In this document: positions 27,718 to 37,968 of the stretch, in pieces
Position numbering within the stretch: the first letter of the stretch is position 1
How the letters are laid out: the number at the start of each line of letters is the position of its first letter
Source: Bacillota bacterium
Lineage (GTDB): Bacteria; Bacillota; UBA4882; UBA10575
DNA: 64,000 bases
NCBI GenBank assembly: GCA_012838955.1
Contig: DUOH01000038.1
Span: forward strand, 42,514 to 106,513
Direction of reading: 5' to 3'
Notes under the pieces: generated by a model
Told to the model about the DNA's origin: nothing
Seen by the model: the letters and a program-made list of their open reading frames with translations, nothing else
The model's database searches: none
Translations under genes and position numbers: made by a program

Positions 27718-30700
27718 CTACGGTTTTAGCTCTTCCCTGATCTCTTGGTAATCAGTAAGTGATTTTACCTGCCATTCCTTGGTTCCTCTGGTTTGCAAGG
27801 CATATAATACCGCCTGTAGTGTATCAAGGGAGGTAAAACAAGGTACTCCATATTCCACAGCCGCCCGGCGAATAGCAAACCCGGTTCTCGCCGGAGTTTT
27901 TCCTCTGGTTGGGGTGTTAACAACCATCCCCACTCTTCCTTGTTTAATCGCTTTCAAAACGTCGGGTAACCCCTCACCGATCTTATATACCGTCTCCGCG
28001 TGCAAGCCGTTTTTCTTGAGAAAATCAGCTGTTCCCCGGGTGGCCAGAAAAGTAAAGCCTCTCTTCGCTAAACCGGTTAAAACCGGTAAGGACTCCTCTT
28101 TATCCCGGTCTGCGATGGAAACTAGGATCGTGCCTTCCAGCGGCACTCTGGCGCCGGAAGCGGTGATCGCTTTATAGAGGGCGCCAGCATAGTCTTCATC
28201 CATACCCAACACTTCACCGGTGGATTTCATCTCCGGCCCCAGCGAAATATCGACCAAACCGAGTTTTTCAAAGGAAAATACCGGGGCTTTCACTGTCCAA
28301 TAGGGGGGTGGCGTCATTAAGCCGGTATGATACCCCAGCTCTTTTAGGCTTTCTCCCAGTGAGACCCTGGTCGCCAGTTTTACTAAGGGAACACCGGTAG
28401 CTTTGGATAAAACCGGCACTGTCCGGCTGGCTCTGGGGTTGACTTCCAAGACACAAACCTCACCACCGGGTTTCACAACAAACTGGATATTCAGCAGTCC
28501 CTTCACGCCTAAAGCCCGTCCGATCCGGATCGTATAATCAACGACCTGGTTAATTTCTTCAGTCGTGAGATTCCTGGGGGGATAAACCGCCATGGAATCA
28601 CCTGAGTGAACCCCGGCTCTCTCCACGTGCTCCATAATTCCGGTAATGAAGACATCTACTCCATCGGCAACAGCGTCGATCTCTACTTCTTTACCAAGAA
28701 TATACCGGTCGATTAAGATCGGATACTCCGGACTGACTTGCGCGGCTAGTTGCATATAATCATGAAGTTCATGCTCGTTATGGACAATCTCCATAGCGCG
28801 CCCGCCTATGACGTAGGAAGGCCGGACCATCAGAGGAAAACCCAGCTTCAAAGCGATCCCCATCGCCTCCATCATCGAGGTGGCAGAGGCTCCCTCGGTC
28901 TGCGGCACTCCTAATTTTTGTAAAAATATAGAGAATTTTCCTCGATCCTCGGCTAGATCGATCTTTTCCACCGGCGTCCCCAAAATCGGAATCCCTGCTT
29001 TATCCAGGGGACCGGCTAAGTTAAGAGCGGACTGCCCGCCGAATTGCACTAAGACGCCATCTGGCTGCTCCCGCTCGATTACTGCCATCACGTCTTCTAC
29101 AGTCAAGGGTTCAAAATATAAATGGTCGGAGGTGTCAAAGTCCGTACTCACCGTCTCAGGGTTATTATTCACAATCACGGAGTGGATTCCCATCTCCCGT
29201 AAAGCCCAGGCTGCTTGGACCGAACAATAATCAAATTCGATTCCTTGTCCGATCCGAATGGGACCGGAACCTAAAACCAGGACCCTGCGCCCAGGTAGGG
29301 AAGTCACTTCGTCTTCAGTTTCATATGTTGAATAATAGTATGAGGTATGAGCCTCAAATTCTGCCGCGCACGTGTCCACCATCTTATAGACCGCTGTCTC
29401 TCCTGCTTTCTGCCGGGCTTGTCGCACGGCATCCTCTTCTACCTTCCAGAGGGAAGCCAGATACCGATCGGCGAAACCTAACCTTTTCAACCTTCTCCAC
29501 CGCTCTGCAGTCATCTGATCCAAAGTGTGAGGGAGAGACGCTTCCTCATCCACAAGGAGCTTTATCTTCTCTAAAAACCAAAAGTCAATCTTGGTCCATT
29601 CATGAATTTCCGCGCAGGTCAGTCCTTTCCGGAACCCCTCGGCAATGGCGAAGAGTCGCTCGTCATCAGTATGTTTGATCTTTCGTTCCAGTTCTTTTCT
29701 GGAGAGGTCGGCCAACGCAGGAAGGCGTAACCCATAGAGACCTATCTCCAGCGAGCGCACGGCTTTTTGCAGAGCCGCTTCAAAGCTCCGCTCAATAGCC
29801 ATCACTTCACCAGTGGCCTTCATCTGTGTGCCCAGGGTACGTAAAGCCCCGCGAAACTTGTCAAAGGGCCAGCGGGGAATCTTCATGACTACATAATCAA
29901 GAGCCGGTTCAAAACAGGCAAAGGTCTCTTTGGTCACAGCGTTTCTGATCTCATCCAAAGTATAACCCAAAGCGATCTTGGACACAATCTTAGCAATAGG
30001 ATAGCCCGTAGCTTTGGATGCTAAAGCGCTGGACCTGCTAACCCGCGGATTTACTTCGATTACTACATACTCAAAAGAATCCGGGTTCAAGGCTAACTGC
30101 ACGTTACAGCCGCCCTCAATGCGTAACGCCCGAATAATGCGAAAGGAGGCGTTCCTCAGCATCTGATACTCCCGATTGGAAAGAGTCTGACTTGGCGCCA
30201 CCACAATGGAATCTCCGGTGTGCACCCCAATGGGATCGATGTTTTCCATGTTACAGACGGTAATACAGTTATCTGCGGCATCCCGGATCACTTCGTACTC
30301 TATCTCTTTCCATCCGGCTACACTTTGCTCCAGCAATACCTGGTGGATGGGACTGTTGTTCAGCCCTCTGCTCACAATCTCCCGGAAGGACTGGTCATCC
30401 TGGGCGATTCCTCCGCCGGTGCCTCCCAAAGTATAGGCGGGACGCACAATAATAGGAAAACCGGTCTTCTCCGCAAAAGTAAAAGCTTCCTCCAAACTCT
30501 CTGCAATTGTGCTCTCAGGAATTGGCTCCCCGATGGAGAGCATAGTTTCTTTGAACTTCTCCCGATCTTCCGCTTTTTCAATGGCAGAGAGGGAAGTCCC
30601 TAAAATGCGCACTCCGTATTTTTCCAGAACACCTGCTTTCGCCAGTTCCACGGCCATATTTAGTCCGGTTTGTCCCCCCAGGGTAGGCAGGAGTCCATCT

Positions 30701-30948
30701 GGACGTTCCCGGGCAATGACGGAAGTAACCGCTTCCACTGTTAAGGGCTGGATATATACTTCATCCGCCATCTCCATATCCGTCATAATAGTAGCCGGAT
30801 TGGAATTGACCAAAACTACTTTGACCCCTTCTTCCCTTAACGCCTTACATGCTTGGGTACCGGCATAGTCAAACTCGGCGGCCTGACCGATGATGATTGG
30901 ACCCGATCCGATTACCAAAATCTTATTCAAACTTGTATCTTTGGGCAT
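27718..30948 (-). CDS. carB: Carbamoyl-phosphate synthase large subunit
   Basis: Makes carbamoyl phosphate from bicarbonate, ammonia and two ATP for arginine and pyrimidine synthesis. The 1076-aa protein has the two homologous ATP-grasp halves (each starting with the [14 protein letters not shown] / [13 protein letters not shown] motif), linked by the oligomerisation region, and a C-terminal MGS-like allosteric domain (about 940-1076). Length and both ATP sites are complete. GAGG lies 8 bases before ATG 30948. The partner glutaminase gene carA, usually directly upstream, is not in the 107-bp gap to argD or elsewhere in the window, so it must lie elsewhere in the genome. Confidence 0.98.
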   Translation of the reverse strand: MPKDTSLNKILVIGSGPIIIGQAAEFDYAGTQACKALREEGVKVVLVNSNPATIMTDMEMADEVYIQPLTVEAVTSVIARERPDGLLPTLGGQTGLNMAVELAKAGVLEKYGVRILGTSLSAIEKAEDREKFKETMLSIGEPIPESTIAESLEEAFTFAEKTGFPIIVRPAYTLGGTGGGIAQDDQSFREIVSRGLNNSPIHQVLLEQSVAGWKEIEYEVIRDAADNCITVCNMENIDPIGVHTGDSIVVAPSQTLSNREYQMLRNASFRIIRALRIEGGCNVQLALNPDSFEYVVIEVNPRVSRSSALASKATGYPIAKIVSKIALGYTLDEIRNAVTKETFACFEPALDYVVMKIPRWPFDKFRGALRTLGTQMKATGEVMAIERSFEAALQKAVRSLEIGLYGLRLPALADLSRKELERKIKHTDDERLFAIAEGFRKGLTCAEIHEWTKIDFWFLEKIKLLVDEEASLPHTLDQMTAERWRRLKRLGFADRYLASLWKVEEDAVRQARQKAGETAVYKMVDTCAAEFEAHTSYYYSTYETEDEVTSLPGRRVLVLGSGPIRIGQGIEFDYCSVQAAWALREMGIHSVIVNNNPETVSTDFDTSDHLYFEPLTVEDVMAVIEREQPDGVLVQFGGQSALNLAGPLDKAGIPILGTPVEKIDLAEDRGKFSIFLQKLGVPQTEGASATSMMEAMGIALKLGFPLMVRPSYVIGGRAMEIVHNEHELHDYMQLAAQVSPEYPILIDRYILGKEVEIDAVADGVDVFITGIMEHVERAGVHSGDSMAVYPPRNLTTEEINQVVDYTIRIGRALGVKGLLNIQFVVKPGGEVCVLEVNPRASRTVPVLSKATGVPLVKLATRVSLGESLKELGYHTGLMTPPPYWTVKAPVFSFEKLGLVDISLGPEMKSTGEVLGMDEDYAGALYKAITASGARVPLEGTILVSIADRDKEESLPVLTGLAKRGFTFLATRGTADFLKKNGLHAETVYKIGEGLPDVLKAIKQGRVGMVVNTPTRGKTPARTGFAIRRAAVEYGVPCFTSLDTLQAVLYALQTRGTKEWQVKSLTDYQEIREELKP

Positions 30949-31055
30949 CTTTTATTCCTCGCCTTATCATTTGGGAATTTTCGTACACCTGCGTTGATAT
31001 GCGGCATGGAACATGCGCATATTTTTCAAAATCACCTGGTGGATGTAGAGAAGAT

Positions 31056-32246
31056 TTACGCGGCGCCCTGACTCTTCAGCACCTCATACAGAATATCCAA
31101 ACCCTGACTCAATTCGGCCTGACCAATATTTAATGGAGGGGCCAACCGTAGCGCAGTCTGGGTTACTGCATTTACAATTAACCCTTTTTCCAAACATTGC
31201 TCGACAATAGGTTTGGCGGGGATAGTTAGATCTAAAGCCAACAGCAGACCCCAACCCCGTACCTCTTTGATGATGGGGATCTCCCTTTGCCAAGTGTGAA
31301 AGGTCTTAACCAATTCCTCCCCAAGCTTCCCGGCTTTTACCGGTAAATCATCCTCCGCCAATGTCTTCAGCACTTCCAAGGCGGTGGCATAGGCGATCCC
31401 TCCACCACCAACGGTCGTACTATGATCACCCGGGACAAAAGCCGCAGCCACCTCCTCCTCAGCTAATACAGCCCCGAGTGGGACTCCGGATCCCAGCGCT
31501 TTGGCCAAAGTCATGATCTGGGGCTTAACGCCAAAATGTTGCCAGGCAAAATATGTACCGGTTCTGCCCAAGCCGGTTTGGACTTCGTCGAAGATCAACA
31601 AGATGCCGTGTTTTCGGCTAAGGGTAGCCAAACCTTGGACAAACTCCGGGGTGGCCGGGTTGACCCCACCTTCTCCCTGTACCAGTTCCAGCAGAAAGGC
31701 ACAGGTTTGAGGAGTAATCGCCGCTTCCCAGGATGCCAAATCATTATACTTGGCATATTTAAACCCTTCGGGCAGCGGGCGGAAAGCATCTTGATATTTT
31801 GGTTGCCCGGTGGCGGCCAAGGCGCCGATTGTCCGGCCATGAAAGGACCCCTCCGCAGAGATAATCTCGTATCTACCCCCAAGCTTTGTCCGACCGTACT
31901 TCCGGGCAAGCTTGATTGCAGCCTCATTGGCCTCGGCCCCACTATTACTGAAGAAGACCCGATCCAGGCCGGAGACTTCTACCAATTTCTCAGCTAATAA
32001 AATTTGTTCCTCCAAATAAAAGTAGTTGGAGACATGCATCACTTTCTTGGCTTGTACCGCCAAGGCCTGGGCCAGACGGGGATGGGAATGCCCCAAGGCA
32101 TGCACAGCAATACCGGACAAGAAATCTAAATACCGCTTACCGTCGGTATCGTACAAAAAAGCCCCCTCGCCCCTGGCAAAAACCACAGGAAACCTGGAAA
32201 CATTCTTCATGAAAACCCGGTCCGCTTTTTCCAATAAACTCTTCAT
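31056..32246 (-). CDS. argD: Acetylornithine aminotransferase
   Basis: PLP enzyme converting N-acetylglutamate semialdehyde and glutamate to N-acetylornithine and 2-oxoglutarate. The 396-aa protein has FPVVFARGEGAFLYDTDGK, NSGAEANEAAIKLARK, the Asp block LLIFDEVQTGLGRTG and the PLP lysine in MTLAKALGSGVPLGA. An in-frame GTG at 32252 is possible, but ATG 32246 has AGGGTG at better spacing. It lies between argB and carB in the arginine operon. Related enzymes also act on succinyl-diaminopimelate or ornithine; operon context favours ArgD. Confidence 0.95.
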   Translation of the reverse strand: MKSLLEKADRVFMKNVSRFPVVFARGEGAFLYDTDGKRYLDFLSGIAVHALGHSHPRLAQALAVQAKKVMHVSNYFYLEEQILLAEKLVEVSGLDRVFFSNSGAEANEAAIKLARKYGRTKLGGRYEIISAEGSFHGRTIGALAATGQPKYQDAFRPLPEGFKYAKYNDLASWEAAITPQTCAFLLELVQGEGGVNPATPEFVQGLATLSRKHGILLIFDEVQTGLGRTGTYFAWQHFGVKPQIMTLAKALGSGVPLGAVLAEEEVAAAFVPGDHSTTVGGGGIAYATALEVLKTLAEDDLPVKAGKLGEELVKTFHTWQREIPIIKEVRGWGLLLALDLTIPAKPIVEQCLEKGLIVNAVTQTALRLAPPLNIGQAELSQGLDILYEVLKSQGAA

Positions 32247-32336
32247 CTCCACACCCTACCACCGCCATTCTTCCGAAATTAACCAATTATCCTCAGTCAG
32301 GGTCGGATCGCCCAATTCTTTCTGCCTGACCGCGGA

Positions 32337-33203
32337 TTATTCCACCACCATGGTGCCGATTCCTTTATCCGTAAGCACCTCCAGGAGTAAAGAATGAAAT
32401 TGGCGGCCGTCAATAATGTGTGTTCTGCCTACACCATGCTTTAACGCATAGATGCAAGCCTCGACTTTTGGCGCCATCCCGCCTTCGATTACCCCTTTAG
32501 CCATCATTTCTTTGGCTTGCTCGATCTTTAACGCCGAAATCAGGCTGCCGGGGTCTTTTGGATCAGCATATATCCCTTCTATATCCGTGAGAATAATTAA
32601 CTTCTCCGCTTGCAAGGCCGCGGCCAACTCTCCGGCTACCGTATCAGCGTTAATATTGTAAATGTGGTTGTCCAGTCCCACTCCTACGCTGGCCACCACC
32701 GGTATATAACTCTTTTCCATCAAGAGGTTTAATAAAGCCGGTTGAATAGACTCCACTTCTCCAACAAAGCCTAGATCCTGCTGGTCATTGGGTAGAACTT
32801 TCTTTTTAGCCACCAAAAGGTTGCCGTCCTGCCCGGAGAGGCCAATTGCTTTACCTCCGACCTGATTGATCATGGTCACAATTTCTTTGTTAATCTTACC
32901 GGCTAAGACCATATTAACAATCTCCATGGTCTCCTCATCCGTCACCCGTTGTCCCTGGACAAACCGGCTCTCTTTTCCGACCCTCTGCAACAGACTTGTG
33001 ATCTCCGGCCCACCGCCATGGACGATCACAGGATTTAATCCCAAATATTTTAAGAGCACTATATCCAGGATCACCGCTTTTTTGAGCTCAGAATTGACCA
33101 TAGCGTTACCACCGTATTTAATCACAAAAGTCTTCCCGTGAAAGCTCCGAATATACGGAATCGCCTCAATCAAAACCTGCGCCCGCTGCAAAAACTCGTC
33201 CAT
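32337..33203 (-). CDS. argB: Acetylglutamate kinase
   Basis: Phosphorylates N-acetylglutamate with ATP. The 288-aa amino-acid-kinase fold protein shows FVIKYGGNAM (phosphate loop Lys), VIVHGGGPEI, YNINADTVAGELAAAL and ILLTDIEGIY-like ILTDIEGIYADP. Family members of this length are often hexameric and feedback-inhibited by arginine through an N-terminal helix, and the helix region (MDEFLQRAQVLIEAIPYI) is present here, so feedback control is likely. ATG 33203 follows GGAGGAGACAGG. The gap to argJ is 59 bp. Confidence 0.97.
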   Translation of the reverse strand: MDEFLQRAQVLIEAIPYIRSFHGKTFVIKYGGNAMVNSELKKAVILDIVLLKYLGLNPVIVHGGGPEITSLLQRVGKESRFVQGQRVTDEETMEIVNMVLAGKINKEIVTMINQVGGKAIGLSGQDGNLLVAKKKVLPNDQQDLGFVGEVESIQPALLNLLMEKSYIPVVASVGVGLDNHIYNINADTVAGELAAALQAEKLIILTDIEGIYADPKDPGSLISALKIEQAKEMMAKGVIEGGMAPKVEACIYALKHGVGRTHIIDGRQFHSLLLEVLTDKGIGTMVVE

Positions 33204-33262
33204 CCTGTCTCCTCCTCTTTCTTACGCATGTTTCTTATGCATGCCCGCACATGTAGTCACCT

Positions 33263-34450
33263 TTATGTTCTGTAACTTCCATTTATTTTAACATAATCAT
33301 AGGAAAGATCACAGGTCCAGATCGTCGCTTCGGCTTCTCCTTGATTTAAGTTAATGTTAACTTCGATTTCTTTCTCTCCCAGAATCCGCGCTGCCTTTTC
33401 TTCGTCAAAAGGCAAGCCTCTTCCGGAGTAAACCGGCAGATCTCCCAAGGAGATCTCTACTCGTTCCGGCACGATGTTAATCCCGCTATAACCCACAGCC
33501 GTCAGAATCCGGCCCCAATTGGCATCCTCTCCAAAGAAAGCGGTCTTGACCAGGTTGGAATTGGCTACGGCCCGGGCGGCGCTCTCCGCTTCCGCCTCGG
33601 AAGAGGCCCTACACACGCGGACGGTAAGAAGTTTAGTAGCGCCTTCTCCGTCTCTGACCAGCATCTTGGCGAGCTGGAGACAGACTTCATACAGGCCTTC
33701 ATAAAACTCTTGAATCTCCTCTTTCGTGGTTAATTCAGGTTTACCGGAGGCACCGTTTGCCAACAGGAAGACAGAATCATTGGTACTGGTATCGCCATCC
33801 ACCGTGATCCGGTTGAAGGTCTTGTTCACCGCTTTTCTCAGCAGTTCCTGCAGAACCTCCTGGTCAAGCAAGGCATCGGTGGTAATCACCGAAAGCAAGG
33901 TGGCCATATTGGGTTGGATCATTCCAGAGCCTTTGGCCATTCCTCCGATACGAATCCCGCTCTGTAATTCAACTGCCCACTCCTTGGCGTATGTATCCGT
34001 AGTCATAATCGCCTGGGCTGCTGCAGTCCCTCCGGTAGTGGACAATCTACTGACCAGAGAAGGGATGGCCCCCTCTATCCGGGTAGTGGGAAGCGGCACC
34101 CCGATTACTCCGGTGGAAGCAATCAATACTTCCTCCGACTTGATCTGAAGACTCTTGGCTACGCTTTGGGAAACAGCTCGGGCAGCGGATAAGCCTTCTT
34201 CCCCCACACAGGCATTGGCGTTACCGCTATTGATGATCACCGCTCTGGTTACTGCGCCCTTCACCCGCTCCTGACTGATGATCACCGGCGCGGCTTTTAC
34301 TTTATTGGCGGTAAAAACCCCGGCCGCTCTGGCCGGGAGCTCCGAGAAGACCAAGGCTAAATCAGGCGCGCCGTTCTTCTTAATTCCGCAGGCCAGTCCT
34401 GAAGCGGAGAACCCACGGGCTACCGTTACTCCTCCGGATAACGTCTTCAT
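33263..34450 (-). CDS. argJ: Bifunctional ornithine acetyltransferase / N-acetylglutamate synthase
   Basis: Recycles the acetyl group from N-acetylornithine to glutamate; the bifunctional form also makes acetylglutamate from acetyl-CoA. The 395-aa precursor has the self-cleavage block KGSGMIQPNMATLLSV with the catalytic Thr that becomes the N-terminus of the beta subunit, plus NSGNANACVGEEG and TVDGDTSTNDSV. The open frame extends to 34534, but ATG 34450 has AAGGTGAGAGC before it and matches family N-termini. No argA or argE is seen, fitting the cyclic acetyl pathway. Confidence 0.97.
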   Translation of the reverse strand: MKTLSGGVTVARGFSASGLACGIKKNGAPDLALVFSELPARAAGVFTANKVKAAPVIISQERVKGAVTRAVIINSGNANACVGEEGLSAARAVSQSVAKSLQIKSEEVLIASTGVIGVPLPTTRIEGAIPSLVSRLSTTGGTAAAQAIMTTDTYAKEWAVELQSGIRIGGMAKGSGMIQPNMATLLSVITTDALLDQEVLQELLRKAVNKTFNRITVDGDTSTNDSVFLLANGASGKPELTTKEEIQEFYEGLYEVCLQLAKMLVRDGEGATKLLTVRVCRASSEAEAESAARAVANSNLVKTAFFGEDANWGRILTAVGYSGINIVPERVEISLGDLPVYSGRGLPFDEEKAARILGEKEIEVNINLNQGEAEATIWTCDLSYDYVKINGSYRT

Positions 34451-34482
34451 GCTCTCACCTTCCCCCTTTATTCTGTACCCAC

Positions 34483-35526
34483 TCATGGCCAGATTCCAGT
34501 GTAGTTCAGACCAAGGGTTTCGTCTAAGCCGCACATTAGGTTCATATTCTGGACTGCCTGGCCGGCCGCGCCTTTAAGCAGATTGTCCAAGGCCGAAAGG
34601 ATAATAATCTGTTTTGTACGTGGATCAACCCGTAGTGAAATATGACAATTATTCGTATAAATAACCGCTTTAGTCTGCGGCAACCCCGGCTCCGGCAAGA
34701 TGGAGACGAAAGGCTCTCCTCGATAATAATCTTGATAAACCCGGGTTAACTCCTCTGTGGTGATCTCTTCTTTCATCGTCAGATGTATTGTAGAGAAGAG
34801 TCCGCGCACCATCGGAACTAAATGCGGGGTAAAGGAGACCTTTACCTCCCGGCCCGCCAGATCCGAAGCCACTTCTTCAATCTCCGCCACATGCCGGTGG
34901 CGAACTAAACCATAAGCTTTCAAACTACCCTCCACTTCCGCATAGTGCAGATCCGGTTTTGGTGAACGCCCGGCCCCTGATACTCCGGATTTGGAATCTG
35001 CGATCAAGAGCTCCACCTCTTGCAGCCCTCTCTGGAGCAACGGAGCTGTACCCAGTAGAATACTGGTAGGATAACAGCCCGGGTTCCCGATCAAGCGGGC
35101 GCCTTTGATTCGCTCTCTATATAGCTCCGGCAGGCCGTAAACAGCCTCTGCTAAATAATGGGCAGCCGAATGTTTCACCCCGTACCAAGCTTCGTATACT
35201 CCCACGTCCCTAAAGCGAAAGTCCGCGCCTAGATCAATTACTTTTTTCCCTTGCTCAAGAAGAGCCGGCGCCAACTCGGCCGCCACTCCATGGGGAACGG
35301 CCAAAAACACCAGATCACACCCGGAAAATTCCTGGACGTCAACGGCAACAATCCGCATCCCCCCGGTTTTATGTCCAATCAGAGAAGGGAAAATATCCGC
35401 TACCGAGCGGTTGGTTTGTGATCTGGACGCCACAGCCGCCACTTCTACCTCAGGGTGGTGGATTAATAAACGTAGCACCTCTCCGCCTGCATAGCCATTT
35501 ACCCCGATTATACCAACCTTAATCAT
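34483..35526 (-). CDS. argC: N-acetyl-gamma-glutamyl-phosphate reductase
   Basis: Reduces acetylglutamyl phosphate with NADPH. The 347-aa protein has the Rossmann start MIKVGIIGVNGYAGGEVLRLL, the active-site block GNPGCYPTSILLGTAPL with the catalytic Cys, and HRHVAEIEE. A GTG at 35544 opens a slightly longer frame, but ATG 35526 has GGAGG at 8 bases. It is the first gene of the arginine operon and lies behind a consensus promoter overlapped by two ArgR boxes. Confidence 0.97.
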   Translation of the reverse strand: MIKVGIIGVNGYAGGEVLRLLIHHPEVEVAAVASRSQTNRSVADIFPSLIGHKTGGMRIVAVDVQEFSGCDLVFLAVPHGVAAELAPALLEQGKKVIDLGADFRFRDVGVYEAWYGVKHSAAHYLAEAVYGLPELYRERIKGARLIGNPGCYPTSILLGTAPLLQRGLQEVELLIADSKSGVSGAGRSPKPDLHYAEVEGSLKAYGLVRHRHVAEIEEVASDLAGREVKVSFTPHLVPMVRGLFSTIHLTMKEEITTEELTRVYQDYYRGEPFVSILPEPGLPQTKAVIYTNNCHISLRVDPRTKQIIILSALDNLLKGAAGQAVQNMNLMCGLDETLGLNYTGIWP

Positions 35527-35559
35527 CCTGATTGCCTCCAACACTACTTATTATGGATA

Positions 35560-35588
35560 ATTATACCTTATAAACAGGACCATTTCAA
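35560..35588 (-). promoter_or_regulatory. Sigma-A promoter of the arginine operon
   Basis: Minus-strand TTGAAA (35583-35588), 17-bp spacer and TATAAT (35560-35565). The leader to argC is about 27 nt. Confidence 0.85.
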
Positions 35589-35622
35589 TAATAAATATTC
35601 ATCATTAACGAATATTTATTAA
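35588..35622. promoter_or_regulatory. Tandem ARG boxes (ArgR/AhrC operator) upstream of argC
   Basis: Two AT-rich palindromic sites match the core TGAATwwwwATTCA: ATAATAAATATTCA (35588-35601) and CGAATATTTATTAA (35609-35622). Their centres are exactly 21 bp apart, the spacing of paired ARG boxes bound by one ArgR hexamer. The pair abuts and partly overlaps the -35, so arginine-bound repressor would block the promoter. No argR gene is in the window. Confidence 0.75.
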
Positions 35623-35647
35623 TAAACCCATAAATTCGGTCCCTTTC

Positions 35648-35869
35648 CTATTCACGCTCTGCTAACAATTCTTTAGCCCGCTCGAGATCTGCTCGGCGTA
35701 CCATGAGTTTGATTCCTAAGACTCCACCATAAGTCAGACTAAAAGATTCCTGCGGAATACGGGCAACTATACCGGAGCCGGCCAAAACACTTTTTATCAA
35801 ATCCGCTCGGGCCGGACTATTCACTTCCAGCAATTCTACCCAATCCTCTTCTTGCTCAGGCATCCGCAT
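35648..35869 (-). CDS. DUF2007 domain protein, 73 aa
   Basis: Small soluble protein of the DUF2007 family, described as a putative signal-transducing domain. The sequence [31 protein letters not shown] and the end [15 protein letters not shown] fit the fold of two beta-alpha units. Its start lies inside the end of ilvD (14-bp overlap), so it is translated from the same mRNA. ATG 35863 is an alternative start. The function is unknown; the coupling with ilvD may be only positional. Confidence 0.8.
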   Translation of the reverse strand: MRMPEQEEDWVELLEVNSPARADLIKSVLAGSGIVARIPQESFSLTYGGVLGIKLMVRRADLERAKELLAERE

Positions 35870-37523
35870 CCGTCACCGCTCCCGTGTTCGCCGATTTAAC
35901 TTGCTTAGCGTACCGCGCCAGGTATCCTTTGGTCACCTTCGGGGCCGGGCGTTGCCACCGGCGACGCCTATCTTCCAGCTCTGTCTCGTCCACTAGTAGA
36001 TCCAGACGATTCCGTGGGATGTCAATTCTAATCCGGTCGCCTTCTTGAACTAAAGCGATGGGGCCGCCCTCCGCCGCTTCCGGCGAGATATGGCCGATCG
36101 AAGCTCCTCTACTGGCGCCGGAGAAACGACCGTCTGTCAAGAGAGCGACCTCCCGGTCTAACCCCATCCCGGCAATGGCTGAAGTCGGAGAGAGCATCTC
36201 TCTCATTCCGGGTCCTCCGCGGGGTCCCTCATACCTGATGACCACAACATCACCGGACTTGATTTTTCCGCCCAAAATAGCCTCGATCGCCCCTTCCTCG
36301 CCATCAAAGACTCTGGCCGGCCCCTCGTGCACCATCATCCGGGGATCGACCGCGGCCTTTTTAACCACCGCGCCGTCCGGAGCCAATGAGCCAAATAAGA
36401 TGGCGAGCCCGCCTTCCTCATCATAGGGCTGATCCAAAGGTCTTATCACATCCGTTTTTAGAACTCTAGCATTCTCTATATTATCTCCAATTGTCCCGCC
36501 CGTCACCGAGCGGCACTCTAAATTGATGAGATCTTTTTGCGCCAAGGTAGCCAGTACCGCCGAGATTCCTCCGGCCGCATCCAGGTCTTGAATATGATGA
36601 ACCCCTCCCGGCCGTAAAGAACACAGATGCGGAGTCCGTTTACTGACTTCATTAATCCAGTTCAAATCAAGTTCCACCCCAACTTCCCGGGCAATGGCCG
36701 GTAGATGCAGCACGGTATTGGTGGAACCACCCACCGCCATATCAACGGTGAAGGCATTGGTGAAAGCCTCTTTCGTCAGGATCTGCGCTGGCCTCAGATT
36801 AGCCTTGACCAGATCTATAATCTTCATCCCTGCTAGTTTCGCCAACCGAATCCGACGGGCATCCACCGCTGGAATAGTCCCGTTTCCAGGTAACCCCAGC
36901 CCTAATACTTCAGTCAGGCAGTTCATGGTATTGGCGGTAAACATCCCGGAACAAGAACCACATCCCGGACAGGCCCGCTCCTCGATCTCCGTCAACTCTT
37001 CTTCTGTTATTTTTCCCACAGCCTGCGCGCCGACGCCCTCAAAGACCGTGTTTAAATCAATCTTTTCCCCTTTCAGCTCACCGGCGAGCATCGGTCCGCC
37101 ACTGACCATCAACGCAGGAATATTTAATCTGGCGGCAGCCATCAACATGCCAGGAACAATCTTGTCACAGTTGGGCACTAAAACCAACCCATCGAAACAG
37201 TGCGCGCTGGCCATAACCTCTACTGAGTCCGCGATCAACTCCCTACTGGCCAAAGAAAACCTCATCCCTTCATGGCCCATGGCGATTCCATCACAAACTC
37301 CAATTACTCCGAATTCCACTGGAGTTCCACCGGCCATTCTAATTCCGGCCTTCACCGCTTCAGTGATCGTTCTGAGATGCAGATGTCCGGGGATAATTTC
37401 ATTAAACGAATTGGCCACGCCAATCAAGGGTCTACTCAGTTCCTCATCAGTATAGCCCATAGCCTTAAATAATGAACGGTGCGGGGCTTTGGTAACGCCT
37501 TTTTTTACTTGTTCACTCCGCAA
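35856..37523 (-). CDS. ilvD: Dihydroxy-acid dehydratase
   Basis: Iron-sulfur dehydratase of valine, leucine and isoleucine synthesis. The 555-aa protein starts [20 protein letters not shown], as in the family, and has [26 protein letters not shown] (cluster Cys), [18 protein letters not shown] (cluster Cys) and [21 protein letters not shown]. The longest frame opens at GTG 37532, too close to the AAGGAG site; TTG 37523 lies 8 bases from it and gives the canonical N-terminus. It is not linked to ilvB, ilvC or the leu genes in this window. Confidence 0.96.
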   Translation of the reverse strand: MRSEQVKKGVTKAPHRSLFKAMGYTDEELSRPLIGVANSFNEIIPGHLHLRTITEAVKAGIRMAGGTPVEFGVIGVCDGIAMGHEGMRFSLASRELIADSVEVMASAHCFDGLVLVPNCDKIVPGMLMAAARLNIPALMVSGGPMLAGELKGEKIDLNTVFEGVGAQAVGKITEEELTEIEERACPGCGSCSGMFTANTMNCLTEVLGLGLPGNGTIPAVDARRIRLAKLAGMKIIDLVKANLRPAQILTKEAFTNAFTVDMAVGGSTNTVLHLPAIAREVGVELDLNWINEVSKRTPHLCSLRPGGVHHIQDLDAAGGISAVLATLAQKDLINLECRSVTGGTIGDNIENARVLKTDVIRPLDQPYDEEGGLAILFGSLAPDGAVVKKAAVDPRMMVHEGPARVFDGEEGAIEAILGGKIKSGDVVVIRYEGPRGGPGMREMLSPTSAIAGMGLDREVALLTDGRFSGASRGASIGHISPEAAEGGPIALVQEGDRIRIDIPRNRLDLLVDETELEDRRRRWQRPAPKVTKGYLARYAKQVKSANTGAVTDADA

Positions 37524-37623
37524 TCTGATCACTCCTTACCATATATCATTCCTCAGTTCATGGTTTTGTGAGTATTCGTGAAATCCTGCGTAAATCCTTT
37601 ACTGGCCACTTTAAATTAGGTAT

Positions 37624-37660
37624 AAAAAAGCAACCACTTGCGGAAAGTGGTTGCTTTTTT
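37624..37660. terminator. Bidirectional intrinsic terminator after the DUF1540 gene
   Basis: A 16-bp stem (AAAAAAGCAACCACTT with its complement, 5-nt loop GCGGA/TCCGC) with A and T tracts at its feet works on both strands. It lies 17 bp after the DUF1540 stop on the minus strand and insulates ilvD. Confidence 0.9.
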
Positions 37661-37676
37661 ATGACACGTTCAAAAA

Positions 37677-37877
37677 CTAATATGTACGTGGCTTATAGGT
37701 CCGACAATAAGTTTCCCTGGAGGATCCGGCTTCGGCCTCATTCCCGCCCAACCCGCCGATCTCCATGTCACTCATTGCTTGATTATCCACCTCAATCCCA
37801 TCGGCGCTGCAGAAATTATTCTTCGACCAATACTCGCAACTATCAACATAACATTTGACTTCCATATTTTTGGCCAA
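37677..37877 (-). CDS. DUF1540 domain protein, 66 aa
   Basis: Small cysteine-containing protein with the DUF1540 pattern VKCYVDSCEYWSKNNFCSADGI near its start and a further Cys near the C-terminus (ETYCRTYKPR). The cysteine spacing suggests metal binding. The open frame extends to 37961, but TTG 37877 has AAGGAGG at 7 bases and gives MAKNMEVKCYVD, the usual family start. A sigma-G-like promoter lies directly upstream and a strong terminator follows, so it is a single-gene unit that may be expressed in the forespore. The role is unknown. Confidence 0.82.
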   Translation of the reverse strand: MAKNMEVKCYVDSCEYWSKNNFCSADGIEVDNQAMSDMEIGGLGGNEAEAGSSRETYCRTYKPRTY

Positions 37878-37898
37878 TACAATCCCTCCTTTGAATGA

Positions 37899-37928
37899 TA
37901 GTATTCCGCCCCGGTCTACCATACATAC
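37899..37928 (-). promoter_or_regulatory. Sigma-G/F-like promoter for the DUF1540 gene
   Basis: Minus-strand GTATG (37924-37928), 18-bp spacer, AATACTA (37899-37905). This matches the B. subtilis sigma-G pattern GYATR-N18-CATNNTA except for the first -10 base, as does the ypeB promoter in this window. Confidence 0.45.
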
Positions 37929-37968
37929 ATTATGAAAATCTAAAAGTGGGTAGCGCCACACAGAATCT

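Noticed and set aside
36694..37455. Long 253-codon plus-strand frame opposite ilvD
   Set aside because: It lies fully antisense to a well-conserved gene, has a low-complexity translation and no ribosome site. It reflects codon bias of ilvD.
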